Part shown: positions 7,394 through 15,707 of the stretch, piece after piece
How the letters are laid out: each line of letters opens with the position of its first letter
How positions within the stretch are numbered: the first letter of the stretch is position 1
From: JAUILA01 sp964563925
Lineage (GTDB): Bacteria > Bacteroidota > Bacteroidia > Cytophagales > Cyclobacteriaceae
Reading direction: 5' to 3'
DNA length: 64,000 bases
Assembly: GCA_964563925.1 (NCBI GenBank)
Contig: CAZLZD010000020.1
Location: forward strand, 1-64,000
Position numbers and translations under genes: made by a program
The notes under the pieces: generated by a model
Database searches by the model: none
What the model saw: the letters and a program-made list of their open reading frames with translations, nothing else
Told to the model about the DNA's origin: nothing

Positions 7394-8860
7394 TTAATTG
7401 GATTTCCCGATGGCGGTGCCCAGCAGGGTGGCCGCAGTGCAGTCTTCTATCTTCACCCTGACGTAGTCACCTTTTTTATAGTTCTCCTTCGGAAAAACGA
7501 CAACTTTGTTGGCAGAATTTCTCCCCTGCAATTGTTCGTCCGAGCGTTTGCTGAACCCCTCAGCCAGGACCGTTTGAATTTTACCAAGATCTTCCTTGTT
7601 CCGGGCCAGTGAGTGCTCCTGCTGCCTCGCTATTATTTCGTTCAGGCGGCGTTTCTTGACATCCAGCGGAATGTCGTCCGTGTATTTTTTGGCGGCCAGC
7701 GTTCCGGGCCGTTCACTGTAAAAAAACATGTAGGAAAAGTCGTACCTGACATAATCCATCAGCGTCAGGGTCTCCTGGTGCTCCTCCTCGGTTTCACTGC
7801 AGAAACCGGTAATCATGTCCGAAGAAATACCACATTCTTCCCCAAGGATGTTCCGGATGGCATCCACGCGGTTGATGTACCACTCCCGGGTGTAGGTCCG
7901 GTTCATCAGCTCCAGAACCCGGGAATTACCGCTTTGTGCAGGTAAATGGATGTACTTGCAGATATTGTCATACTTTTTCATAGTATACAATACCTCATCG
8001 GTAATATCCTTGGGATGGGAGGTGGAAAACCGTACCCTGAGATCGGGATGAACCCGTGCCACACGCTCCAGGAGGCTGGCAAAATTCACCACCTCGTCCA
8101 CGGATGATTTTTCGAGGCGGGCCTTGTTATTTTCTTCCTCAGACCACTTGTAGGAGTCCACGTTTTGGCCCAGCAGGGTCACTTCACGGTAACCCTGTGC
8201 AAACAGGTTCTCCGCTTCCCTGACGATGGAATGCGGGTCACGGCTGCGTTCCCTCCCGCGGGTAAAGGGTACCACACAAAACGAACACATGTTGTCACAG
8301 CCGCGCATGATTGAAATAAATGCGGTGACCCCGTTGCTGTTCAGCCTGACCGGATTGATGTCGGCATAGGTTTCTTCCCTGGACAGGAACGTATTGACAG
8401 CTTTTTGTCCGTCATCCACCTTTGCCACCAGGCCGGGCAGGTCGCGATAGGCATCCGGACCGACAACCAGGTCGACGATTTTTTCTTCCTCAAGGAGTTT
8501 GCTCTTCAGTCGTTCGGCCATACAGCCCAACACCCCGATGATCATTCCGGGTCGTTCTTCTTTAGCCCGGTTAAATTGTTTCAGTCTGTTCCTTACGGTC
8601 TGCTCGGCTTTTTCACGGATGGAACAGGTATTTAGCAAGACCACGTCCGCTTCCCCGAATTCAGGGGTGGTATCAAAGCCATTATCCTTCAGAATGGAAG
8701 TGACAATCTCACTGTCTGAGAAGTTCATTTGACAGCCGTAGCTTTCAATGTAGAGCTTACGTTCCTTGCCCGTCTCCTCACGCGGAGAAATCTTCACCGT
8801 TTCACATACCTCCCGGTCTGCCTCTTTCACAATATCAATATCGGTAATCAGGTCTTTCAT
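7394..8860 (-). CDS. miaB: tRNA-2-methylthio-N6-dimethylallyladenosine synthase MiaB
   Basis: This radical-SAM methylthiotransferase converts i6A37 to ms2i6A37 in tRNAs reading UNN codons. The 488-residue sequence carries the three N-terminal cluster cysteines (C43, C79, C113) of the UPF0004 domain. The radical-SAM triad CxxxCxxC is at C188, C192 and C195 (RGCDNMCSFC). A C-terminal TRAM domain follows (about 415-480). It is the first gene of the run that continues to secG. A TAnnTTTG element (TACCTTTG on the minus strand, 8893-8886) lies 26 bases upstream, with a 13-base palindrome before it. The length and all cysteines are as expected. Confidence 0.97.
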   Translation of the reverse strand: MKDLITDIDIVKEADREVCETVKISPREETGKERKLYIESYGCQMNFSDSEIVTSILKDNGFDTTPEFGEADVVLLNTCSIREKAEQTVRNRLKQFNRAKEERPGMIIGVLGCMAERLKSKLLEEEKIVDLVVGPDAYRDLPGLVAKVDDGQKAVNTFLSREETYADINPVRLNSNGVTAFISIMRGCDNMCSFCVVPFTRGRERSRDPHSIVREAENLFAQGYREVTLLGQNVDSYKWSEEENNKARLEKSSVDEVVNFASLLERVARVHPDLRVRFSTSHPKDITDEVLYTMKKYDNICKYIHLPAQSGNSRVLELMNRTYTREWYINRVDAIRNILGEECGISSDMITGFCSETEEEHQETLTLMDYVRYDFSYMFFYSERPGTLAAKKYTDDIPLDVKKRRLNEIIARQQEHSLARNKEDLGKIQTVLAEGFSKRSDEQLQGRNSANKVVVFPKENYKKGDYVRVKIEDCTAATLLGTAIGKSN

Positions 8861-8885
8861 ACTTCAAATTTCGCGTACAGGATTG

Positions 8886-8926
8886 CAAAGGTAAGTTTCT
8901 TGGGAATTAAATGTGACATTATGTCA
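8886..8926 (-). promoter_or_regulatory. miaB promoter element and upstream palindrome
   Basis: On the minus strand TACCTTTG (8893-8886) matches the Bacteroidota TAnnTTTG -7 element. No clear TTTG -33 element is found at the usual spacing. Just upstream is the perfect 6-1-6 palindrome TGACATTATGTCA (8914-8926), a plausible activator or repressor site. Confidence 0.45.
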
Positions 8927-8933
8927 GTAAATT

Positions 8934-10238
8934 TTAGTGGATCATCCCGAGATCCCGCAGAATTTTAAGGATGGCGCGCGCTTTCAGCAAGCATTCCTCA
9001 TACTCAAGTTCGGCCACCGAATCATAGGTGATCGCACTCCCCACTGAAAAGCGGAGTGTCTCATTGGACAGATTGCCGAAAAGGCTGCGGATAACCACAT
9101 TGAAATCAAAATCCGCTTCCGGGGTGATAAAGCCTGCGGCTCCCGAATAGATGCCGCGCTTTTTATCTTCGTATTCCTCAATCAGCTGCATGACCTTCAC
9201 CTTTGGCGCTCCGGTCATACTGCCCATTGGGAAGGCATACCGGATCGCATCGGTAAAGGGCATGTCGGACGACAGACTGGAGGTAACCGTAGAAATCATC
9301 TGGTGCAGATAGGCAAACGAATAGATGCCGAATATTTCTTCCACTTTCACCGATCCGGTTTCGGAGCTCCTGGCGAGGTCATTCCGGACCAGGTCGACAA
9401 TCATCATATTTTCGGCCTGTTCCTTCTCGTTGTTGCGGAGCATCCTGATAATCCGCCGGTCTTCAAGTGCATCCTGGCTGCGGCGCGCGGTGCCTTTAAT
9501 CGGCTGTGAGATGAGCTGCCGGCCGCTTTTCTTCAGGAACCTTTCGGGTGAGGCACAGACAAGGTAGTGTGCACCCATACGAAAGAAGCAGGAAAAAGGC
9601 ATGGGAGAAGAGGAGGTAAGCCGGTCATAGAGTACCGCCGGCGGCTGACCGTAATTACCCAGTGAATAGTGCAGACAATAATTGATCTCGTACATATCAC
9701 CGTTAATGATATGTTCACGCAGCTGGTTAACCCGTTCGACGTAGGTTCCCCGGGATATGTCCTGGATCAGTTCAGAGGGAGGTACTTTTACCGGTTCGGT
9801 GACAGGGGTTTCCATGATTGAAACCATTATGGCATCCGGATCGGTGTCTGAGTGGATGGTCAGCCTTTCATTCTCAAACAATAACACATGTTCAGGGATA
9901 AAGAAAAGCGCATCCGGAAATCCGGTTACATCGGCATGCCGGCTGGTTAACTGTTCTGTCTGGTTTTTAAGGTCATATCCCAAATACCCCACCATCAGGT
10001 CATGATGTGCTTCATGTGCCTCCCTGATTTTTTCCAGACTGTCCGACCCGTCTGTCCTGATCAGCATGCGTTTTCCGGCTGCTGCCAGGGTGGGAAATGC
10101 CCCGAAGGGAAATGAAATATGCTGGGATTCGTACAGGGCTGCGTATTCCTGATTCCATAACCAGCCAAGCAGACGGCGCCTGAAATCACTTTCAAGGGGC
10201 TGCAGGTAGGACTTGGTATGGGTACGGGAAATTTTCAC
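8934..10238 (-). CDS. pabB: Aminodeoxychorismate synthase component I
   Basis: It joins chorismate and ammonia to make aminodeoxychorismate for folate synthesis. The chorismate-binding fold of 434 residues shows DMYEINYC (181-188), SPERF (230-234), PIKGTARR (246-253), DLVRNDLAR (282-290) and GSMTGAPK (339-346). PIKGT, rather than the PIAGT of TrpE, points to PabB, in which the lysine attacks chorismate. No PabA or PabC partner lies next to it. The amidotransferase must be elsewhere, or ammonia is used directly. It is on the same strand as miaB but 73 bases separate them, with a miaB promoter element in the gap. Confidence 0.93.
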   Translation of the reverse strand: MKISRTHTKSYLQPLESDFRRRLLGWLWNQEYAALYESQHISFPFGAFPTLAAAGKRMLIRTDGSDSLEKIREAHEAHHDLMVGYLGYDLKNQTEQLTSRHADVTGFPDALFFIPEHVLLFENERLTIHSDTDPDAIMVSIMETPVTEPVKVPPSELIQDISRGTYVERVNQLREHIINGDMYEINYCLHYSLGNYGQPPAVLYDRLTSSSPMPFSCFFRMGAHYLVCASPERFLKKSGRQLISQPIKGTARRSQDALEDRRIIRMLRNNEKEQAENMMIVDLVRNDLARSSETGSVKVEEIFGIYSFAYLHQMISTVTSSLSSDMPFTDAIRYAFPMGSMTGAPKVKVMQLIEEYEDKKRGIYSGAAGFITPEADFDFNVVIRSLFGNLSNETLRFSVGSAITYDSVAELEYEECLLKARAILKILRDLGMIH

Positions 10239-10251
10239 AGCCTGTAAAGAT

Positions 10252-10278
10252 AAAAAAAGGGATCAGAAAGCTGATCCC
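10252..10278 (-). terminator. Terminator for the YceI-like gene
   Basis: GGGATCAG (10259-10266) pairs perfectly with CTGATCCC (10271-10278) around an AAAG loop. On the minus strand it is followed by seven U. It lies 23 bases after the stop of the upstream lipoprotein gene. Confidence 0.88.
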
Positions 10279-10301
10279 TTACTTTTGGAATACCGGAGGA
10301 A

Positions 10302-11051
10302 TTACATGGTTTCTGCAGCCGGACTTGCTTTCAGGTTGAAAGACACATTTACCGTGTTGTAAATGAACTGATCCTTGGCCTTGTCTACCACAGAAGCCTC
10401 ATCACGGAATGAGACACCCCAGTTGGTACGGTCAATATTGAACTTTGCCGAAGCGGAAATACCGTTTTCACTCACCTGCACATTGGCCGGAAAAGAAACA
10501 CTGAGGGTTTCTCCGCGCATGGTCAGGTTACCAGTGATTTTGTGGGTAGGAGACTCTACCTGGTATTCGTCAGCCTCAATGGGGGTGTATTCAGATTCGT
10601 ATTCTTCTTTCACCTCCGTCATTTCATCAGGATTGTAGGATTCCACCGAAGTGATCTCGAAAGTCGCTGTAGGATGGTTCTCCACGTCGAAAAAGTCTGG
10701 AGACTTTAAATGACCAAGCAGCTTACCCTGGTTTTCCGGGTCATCGGCAAGGTCTTCATTCTGGATATCCGCCACATTCATGGTAATGGAACCTCCCTGG
10801 ATGGACCCATTTTCCACTGCGATAGATCCGTCAGCAACAGGGATGGAACCAATGTGTTTGCCGGTCGGTTTGTATCCGATCCAGCCTACTTTACTTTCGC
10901 TCGTATTCACTTCATACGTAACCGCCTCATTGGAGGCTTCGGCTACTTCCTGTGCTTCACCCACCTCAGCGTTGGCACCTTCCGGCTGTCCGGAGCAGGA
11001 TGCAAGTAAGCCTAAGAGGATGGTGTAGCTTAAAAATTTTAATGTTTTCAT
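10302..11051 (-). CDS. YceI-like domain lipoprotein
   Basis: YceI proteins are small lipocalin-like barrels that bind long polyisoprenoids or amphiphiles in the periplasm. From ATG 11051 the 249-residue protein has a lipoprotein signal (LLGLLASC, Cys19). A short acidic linker follows, then the YceI domain starting TYEVNTSESKVGWIGYK. Later it has SPDFFDVENHPTATFEITSVE and TNWGVSFRDEASV, with 'NVSFNLKA' as the last strand. An insert of charged residues (about 150-175) separates two strands. The alternative start at 11102 would put a charged extension before the signal peptide and is rejected. The gene is divergent from the gamma-carbonic anhydrase gene. A TAnnTTTG element (11107-11100, minus strand) and a palindrome lie upstream. 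Confidence 0.93.
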   Translation of the reverse strand: MKTLKFLSYTILLGLLASCSGQPEGANAEVGEAQEVAEASNEAVTYEVNTSESKVGWIGYKPTGKHIGSIPVADGSIAVENGSIQGGSITMNVADIQNEDLADDPENQGKLLGHLKSPDFFDVENHPTATFEITSVESYNPDEMTEVKEEYESEYTPIEADEYQVESPTHKITGNLTMRGETLSVSFPANVQVSENGISASAKFNIDRTNWGVSFRDEASVVDKAKDQFIYNTVNVSFNLKASPAAETM

Positions 11052-11099
11052 GCCTTTTCTTTTTAAGTTTTTCTGTGATTGCGTTAACATAAGAGTCAA

Positions 11100-11142
11100 C
11101 AAAGGTAATTATAAAAAGTTTTACATATACATGTTTAAACAT
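11100..11142. promoter_or_regulatory. Intergenic promoter element and 12-bp palindrome (YceI / gamma-CA)
   Basis: The minus-strand TACCTTTG at 11107-11100 is a -7-type element for the YceI-like gene. At 11131-11142 lies ATGTTTAAACAT, a perfect 12-base palindrome just upstream of it and 13 bases before the gamma-carbonic anhydrase ATG. It could serve as an operator for one or both divergent genes. Confidence 0.5.
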
Positions 11143-11155
11143 ATAAATTTATTCT

Positions 11156-11665
11156 ATGGCAATTATTCGCGAATTAAGGGGGTTTAAGCCGGTGATAGGG
11201 GAGGATTGTTTCCTGGCTGAAACGGCGGTGGTAGTCGGACAGGTGGAATTGGGCGCGCGTTGCACGGTATGGTTCAATGCGGTGGTACGGGGTGACGTAC
11301 ACCGTATTTCGATAGGTGATTATACAAACATCCAGGACGGGGCAGTGATTCATGCCACGTACGAAAAGGCGTCCACCACCATCGGCAATAAGGTATCGAT
11401 CGCTCACAATGCCATCGTGCACGGATGTATCGTGGAGGATGAAGTCCTGATCGGCATGGGTGCCATTATTATGGATGACGCCGTGATCGGGACGGGTTCG
11501 GTTATTGCTGCCGGCGCGGTGGTGTTACCGGGAACAAAGGTGTCACCTGGTTCTGTCTATGCCGGAGTGCCCGCGAGAAAAGTCAAGGAAACCGGAGCTG
11601 AAATGCGTGAGGTAATCCAGCGCACCGCACGCAATTATCCGATGTACGCAAAATGGTATCAGTAA
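11156..11665 (+). CDS. Gamma-carbonic anhydrase family protein
   Basis: This 169-residue left-handed beta-helix protein is built of hexapeptide repeats (for example RISIGDYTNIQDGAVIH, then VLIGMGAIIMDDAVIG). His66, His84 and His89, the last two spaced as HxxxxH, match the three zinc ligands of the Cam/YrdA/PaaY family. A C-terminal helix closes the trimer (about 145-169). Members hydrate CO2 or act as acyl-related accessory proteins, and activity cannot be told from sequence alone. The stop lies one base from the stop of the convergent M28 peptidase, with no terminator between. Confidence 0.92.
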   Translation: MAIIRELRGFKPVIGEDCFLAETAVVVGQVELGARCTVWFNAVVRGDVHRISIGDYTNIQDGAVIHATYEKASTTIGNKVSIAHNAIVHGCIVEDEVLIGMGAIIMDDAVIGTGSVIAAGAVVLPGTKVSPGSVYAGVPARKVKETGAEMREVIQRTARNYPMYAKWYQ

Positions 11666-11666
11666 G

Positions 11667-13013
11667 TCATCGCACCGGCCTGGGGAAAACAGGCAGGCTG
11701 GCATTACCCTTAGCGTCTACGGCCTGTACGGCAAAATAGTAATTGTCCTTGGAATAGGGGAGGTCGGCATTCAGCTCTTCCACGAAGATACGACCTGTCC
11801 AGTGTGATTCATGCGTTTCCCTGTACAGCACGTAATAGCCGGCCGGTTCTTTTCCAGCCGCGGGAGGCTCCCAGGTCAGGGTAGTCACATTGCCAAGGGC
11901 TACTTTAATGCCCACATTTTCCGGGGAATAGGGTGCAAGTGCAAGACGGGCCAGGGCGGCAAGATTCACACGGGCAATTTTCTGAACGTAGATGAAATCT
12001 ACATATTCAGGAAGGTCGCCGTACTGCACGTCATTTTCCATCCGCACATCCTGGTGCTGATGCAGGTAATTCTCATTCATTTCACAAAATCGTACCGCGG
12101 TAAAGCCTTCCCGGGTAAAAGGGAGGTGGTCTCCGCCGCGGAGGTAGCGATCAATACGATAGTTCAGCGTGACGGTAAAATTGTCCACATAGGTTTCGCC
12201 GGTCGATTTGATATATCGTGCCAGCTGACGCGACCGGCTGTCATTCTCAGCTCCTGTATAGCTTCGCAGCCTGGACATTGCCTCTGTTTCATAATTAGGT
12301 ATGGTTTCGCTGAAGATCCGGAACCGGTCGTCTGAGACGCGGTCCACTTCACTCGCCCGGGTATTACCCACCATGTCATTGTTGAATACCGCCACCACAT
12401 TGGCCGAGTCGGCACGAAGCTTTCCGGCAAGATGGGTGGCGCCAAGCAGGCCCTGTTCTTCGCCTGAGACAGCCACAAAGATAATAGTAGAGGGAAAGGA
12501 ACGGGCAGACATGATCCTGGCCAGTTCCATGACCAGCGCCACACCCGAAGCGTCATCATTTGCTCCCGGGGCATCCGAAAGACTGTCCATCACATCGGAA
12601 GCGCGTGAATCAAGGTGTCCGCTTATGACAAATACCCGGTCATCGTCCGGATCCGAGCCCTTCAGAACACCCATCACATTTTTCATTTCCACATCGTAGG
12701 GAATCCGGCGGCCCTTCTCCACGATAAACGGATCAAGGTAAGCTTCAAACCGGCCATCGCTTTGTGCAGCGTAGGTCTCGAAACGCTGTAATACCCAGCG
12801 CCTTGCCGCACCGATACCCCGCGTATCACTTTTTGTTTCACTCAGCGAATGGCGGGTCCCGAACGATACCAGCTTGCGGATGGTCGATTCCAGGGAATCC
12901 ACGGATACTTCGGAAAGCATTTCCTCAATAAGGGGGTTTTTGTCGGGGACCTGGCCCGTGGCGGAAGCCAGCAGGATCATACTGAATAACAGGGTAAGTA
13001 GTAAGGATTTCAT
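11667..13013 (-). CDS. Secreted M28-family zinc aminopeptidase with fibronectin type III domain
   Basis: A signal peptide (1-20, ending SATG-Q) precedes an M28 metallopeptidase. Likely two-zinc ligands are visible in order: His133 (SGHLDSR), Asp153 (GANDDASG), the catalytic Glu pair at 185-186 (SGEEQG), Asp213 (NNDMVGN), and a final His in NENYLHQHQD. The last 80 residues (from about 365, ENVGIKVALGNVTTLTWEPP) form a fibronectin-III-like domain with typical W and Y positions (GYYVLYRET). At 448 residues it is complete. It probably removes N-terminal residues from peptides in the periplasm or outside the cell. It is monocistronic and nearly abuts the convergent gamma-CA gene. Confidence 0.93.
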   Translation of the reverse strand: MKSLLLTLLFSMILLASATGQVPDKNPLIEEMLSEVSVDSLESTIRKLVSFGTRHSLSETKSDTRGIGAARRWVLQRFETYAAQSDGRFEAYLDPFIVEKGRRIPYDVEMKNVMGVLKGSDPDDDRVFVISGHLDSRASDVMDSLSDAPGANDDASGVALVMELARIMSARSFPSTIIFVAVSGEEQGLLGATHLAGKLRADSANVVAVFNNDMVGNTRASEVDRVSDDRFRIFSETIPNYETEAMSRLRSYTGAENDSRSRQLARYIKSTGETYVDNFTVTLNYRIDRYLRGGDHLPFTREGFTAVRFCEMNENYLHQHQDVRMENDVQYGDLPEYVDFIYVQKIARVNLAALARLALAPYSPENVGIKVALGNVTTLTWEPPAAGKEPAGYYVLYRETHESHWTGRIFVEELNADLPYSKDNYYFAVQAVDAKGNASLPVFPRPVR

Positions 13014-13159
13014 AATTGAATGATGTTAGACTGGTAAAGATGAGAATCGGATTCCGGAAGGTCACCTGATCTTATTTGAAGCGGGCATAATTTTTTGTCA
13101 AAGGTTTCCGATTACTGTAAAAGATTTGTAGAATTAACTATAAATAACGCTGCACGCCC

Positions 13160-13498
13160 ATGAAATTCATTGTTAAGTTGCTTGTTACCACGCTGGTTGT
13201 TTTACTGACCAGCTACTTGCTGCCGGGAGTGGAGGTTGCCGGGTTCTGGGTCGCTCTTCTGGTGGCAGTAGTGCTTGCCATCCTGAATACACTCGTTAAA
13301 CCCGTACTGGTTGTTCTCACTATTCCCCTAACAATTCTGACGCTGGGACTGTTTTTACTGGTAATTAATGCGGTAATCATTCTCCTTGCAGATGCACTCA
13401 TCGCAGGCTTCGATGTGGGAGGATTCTGGTGGGCGTTGATTTTCAGTATTGTTGTGTCGATCGTTATGTCGATTTATGAGTCCGCATCCAAGGACTGA
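13160..13498 (+). CDS. Small membrane protein of the phage-holin-like / YvlD family
   Basis: This 112-residue protein with four hydrophobic helices covers nearly its whole length. It contains the family pattern LLTSYLLPGVEVAGFWVALL and LNTLVKPVLVVLTIPLTILTLG, each motif within one helix, then a helix ending VSIYESASKD. These proteins are usually annotated as 'phage holin family' or DUF360/YvlD, although they are chromosomal and not phage-linked. Their role is unknown. No phage genes are nearby. The ATG follows a 146-base gap from the divergent M28 peptidase gene. Confidence 0.9.
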   Translation: MKFIVKLLVTTLVVLLTSYLLPGVEVAGFWVALLVAVVLAILNTLVKPVLVVLTIPLTILTLGLFLLVINAVIILLADALIAGFDVGGFWWALIFSIVVSIVMSIYESASKD

Positions 13499-13577
13499 CC
13501 GGCATTGTCAAATGCTTGTATATCAGGCAGAAATACATTAAATTCAGTAGGCTTAATTTCAGTAACCGAGCGCTAAT

Positions 13578-14144
13578 ATGTCGTCACAGAACAAAGGCTT
13601 TGATCCGGAAATAATCTCGGGCTATCGGGAAAGGATGAAAAAATCAGGGAAGAATTACCTGATGTCAGGTACGGATGACAACGGGCCTGAATTTAAAAAT
13701 TTCTATTTCATCGGGATGTACGAAGGCCGTGAGGTGATCTATGACGCAGCACTGTATACATTGAGACTGCATCATAACAGTGAGCTCTTTGAACTGGCCG
13801 AGCACCGGGCCGCCAACCATTTTCCCGAGTTCAAGCGCATCCGGTACCGGGAAGACGAGAACGGTGACCTGCACGCCCTGGATGACCTGGAAGAGGAGAT
13901 CGGTCTTTACATGGCTGAGGTTATGATGGAACTGGAGGCAGAAGGGGATATCAGGGTATCAGAATTTGTGGACCTTGATCCTAACCTGACTTTCGGGATC
14001 GGACTTGACGCCGCGCTGAATGAGGACAAAATCGATGACAAAGTGATCACACGCTTTGTAAAGCAATTCAATGAGGATACACTAAAACTTGATGAAACCA
14101 GTTATACGTTTCATACGGAAGATGAAGAATTTGTGAATGAGTGA
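13578..14144 (+). CDS. Hypothetical acidic cytoplasmic protein
   Basis: This 188-residue, strongly acidic protein has no signal or membrane helix. I do not recognise the family. Visible features are an N-terminal helix rich in charges (GYRERMKKSGKNYLMSGTD), a beta-like segment (FYFIGMYEGREVIYDAALYTL), and long Glu/Asp-rich helices. Its stop codon overlaps the GTG start of the rhomboid gene by four bases, so the two are probably translationally coupled. A similar small-protein/rhomboid pairing occurs at 35.8-36.9 kb with an unrelated small protein. A role with the rhomboid is inference only. Confidence 0.75.
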   Translation: MSSQNKGFDPEIISGYRERMKKSGKNYLMSGTDDNGPEFKNFYFIGMYEGREVIYDAALYTLRLHHNSELFELAEHRAANHFPEFKRIRYREDENGDLHALDDLEEEIGLYMAEVMMELEAEGDIRVSEFVDLDPNLTFGIGLDAALNEDKIDDKVITRFVKQFNEDTLKLDETSYTFHTEDEEFVNE

Positions 14145-14875
14145 ATGACCAGCAGATGGGGGAAGGGCGAAAGTTGAAAAAAAGTATTTACCTGACGTTG
14201 TCGTTTGTGGCCCTGATCTGGATGGTCAAGATTGTTGAGACGACCTGGCAGGTGGATTTCGGCGTATATGGCATTCTGCCCAGGACCTTGTCCGGCACCA
14301 TTGGCATTGTAACGGCCCCCCTGATTCACGGTGATGTTTTTCACCTGCTGTCCAACAGTTTTCCACTAATAATCCTCGGGGTGACTTTATTTTACTTTTA
14401 TCACCGGGTGGCACCCGCGGTGCTTCTTTTGATATACCTTATGACCGGCTTTTGGGTATGGATTGCCGCACGGGCCGGCTATTATCACATTGGGGCAAGC
14501 GGGGTTGTGTACGGGTTGCTGGCCTTTCTCCTGGTTAGCGGATTTCTCCGGCGTGACCGTAAATCATTAAGTATATCTTTCATTATTCTTTTTCTTTACG
14601 GAGGTACGTTCTTTTTTGGGCTGATCCCCGGCGATGCGCGCGTCAGCTGGGAGTCCCATTTGATGGGGGCGATTGCCGGTATCTTTTGTGCCGTATATTT
14701 CCGGAATGCCATACCCTTGCCCGCCCCGGCGTTTTCTGAAGAAAGCGTGAACGATGCTCCGCCGGAGGTGACCTATAAGTATCATTTCACACCCGATTCT
14801 CACAAGCGGGAAGGCTACTCCTATACCCTTGGTCAGACCGGCAGTTCCGATGAGTCAGGGGAAGGGGGAGAATGA
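14141..14875 (+). CDS. Rhomboid-family intramembrane serine protease
   Basis: This polytopic protein of 244 residues has the rhomboid catalytic signatures: HGDVFHLLSNSFPL (oxyanion His68 and Asn72), nucleophile Ser120 in GASG, and catalytic His173 in SWESHLMGAIAG. Six helices are likely. The C-terminal 50 residues are polar and extend into the cytoplasm or periplasm. The GTG start at 14141 overlaps the previous stop. An ATG at 14156 is an alternative, five residues shorter. It is paralogous to the rhomboid at 36296. Substrates are unknown. The catalytic set is complete, so activity is likely. Confidence 0.93.
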   Translation: MNDQQMGEGRKLKKSIYLTLSFVALIWMVKIVETTWQVDFGVYGILPRTLSGTIGIVTAPLIHGDVFHLLSNSFPLIILGVTLFYFYHRVAPAVLLLIYLMTGFWVWIAARAGYYHIGASGVVYGLLAFLLVSGFLRRDRKSLSISFIILFLYGGTFFFGLIPGDARVSWESHLMGAIAGIFCAVYFRNAIPLPAPAFSEESVNDAPPEVTYKYHFTPDSHKREGYSYTLGQTGSSDESGEGGE

Positions 14876-14950
14876 TGTTTAGGGTTTTACTGGTGAATGT
14901 GTTTTTTCTTTCCTTAATTTGCTCCCGTAAAAAATCAAATTAGACAAAAA

Positions 14951-15568
14951 GTGAAAAATTTATCCTTGATCCTGAATGTCGTGCTGTTGATTGCAGTAGG
15001 GGCACTTTATTTTATGCATTTTACCGGAAATCCTGACAAGGAACAGGAAACCCCGGAAGTCACCGGTCAGGCGGATTACACGGTTGCTTACATCAACAGT
15101 GACAGTGTGGTGCAGAACTATGATTACTTTAAAAAGATGCAGGAAGACCTGGAGGCGAAAACTGCAAAACTGGAGGCTGAATACCAGAACCGTGCTCAGG
15201 GACTTCAGAAGGAGATCACTGATTATCAGCAGAATCAGTCCAATCTCACCCTTGGTCAGGCGCAGGCCCTGGAGCAGAATCTCCGGCAAAAACAGCAAAA
15301 CCTGCAGTTATATCAACAAAAGCTGACCCAGGACCTTATGACAGAGGAAAATAAAATGAGCCAGGCTTTGTATGATAAAATCACCACCTTCCTGAAGGAA
15401 TATGGCGAAAAGAACAACCTCCAAATGGTGGTTCGTTTTAACCAGGGAAGCGACGTCTTGTATGCGACCGATGGAATGGATATCACCGATGTGGTAATTG
15501 CGGGGCTCAACGAGGAGTATACAACCTCCCAGAATCAGGCCCCGGCCGATTCAAGTGCCGCCCAATAA
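14951..15568 (+). CDS. OmpH/Skp-family periplasmic chaperone
   Basis: The 205-residue protein starts with GTG, then an uncleaved or cleavable N-terminal helix (LSLILNVVLLIAVGALYF). The OmpH pattern follows: VAYINSDSVVQNYDYF, a long coiled coil rich in Gln, Glu and Lys (about 60-150), and the final beta/alpha element LQMVVRFNQGSDVLYATDGMDIT in two parts. Skp proteins are trimeric 'jellyfish' that hold unfolded outer-membrane proteins in the periplasm. The coiled-coil tentacles are visible here. It stands alone, with a terminator just behind it. The usual BamA neighbour is absent, so this is probably one of several OmpH paralogues. Confidence 0.92.
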   Translation: MKNLSLILNVVLLIAVGALYFMHFTGNPDKEQETPEVTGQADYTVAYINSDSVVQNYDYFKKMQEDLEAKTAKLEAEYQNRAQGLQKEITDYQQNQSNLTLGQAQALEQNLRQKQQNLQLYQQKLTQDLMTEENKMSQALYDKITTFLKEYGEKNNLQMVVRFNQGSDVLYATDGMDITDVVIAGLNEEYTTSQNQAPADSSAAQ

Positions 15569-15592
15569 GATCATTTTCGTTCAAAAACAGGT

Positions 15593-15618
15593 AAAAGCTC
15601 ACATCATTGTGGGCTTTT
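15593..15618 (+). terminator. Terminator for the OmpH-like gene
   Basis: AAAGCTCACA and TGTGGGCTTT pair with one G-U wobble around a TCAT loop, followed by a T-run. It lies about 25 bases after the stop. Confidence 0.88.
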
Positions 15619-15707
15619 TTTATTTCTTCTATTTGACTTCTAATTATAGTATACATAATTTCCTCCTTTAAACTGGTTCAGACCAACACTTTTTTAACTC
15701 TGACAGA

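Noticed and set aside
13160..13498. A prophage, because the protein is of the 'phage holin' type
   Set aside because: There are no phage structural, integrase or lysis genes around it, and this family is common in ordinary chromosomes.
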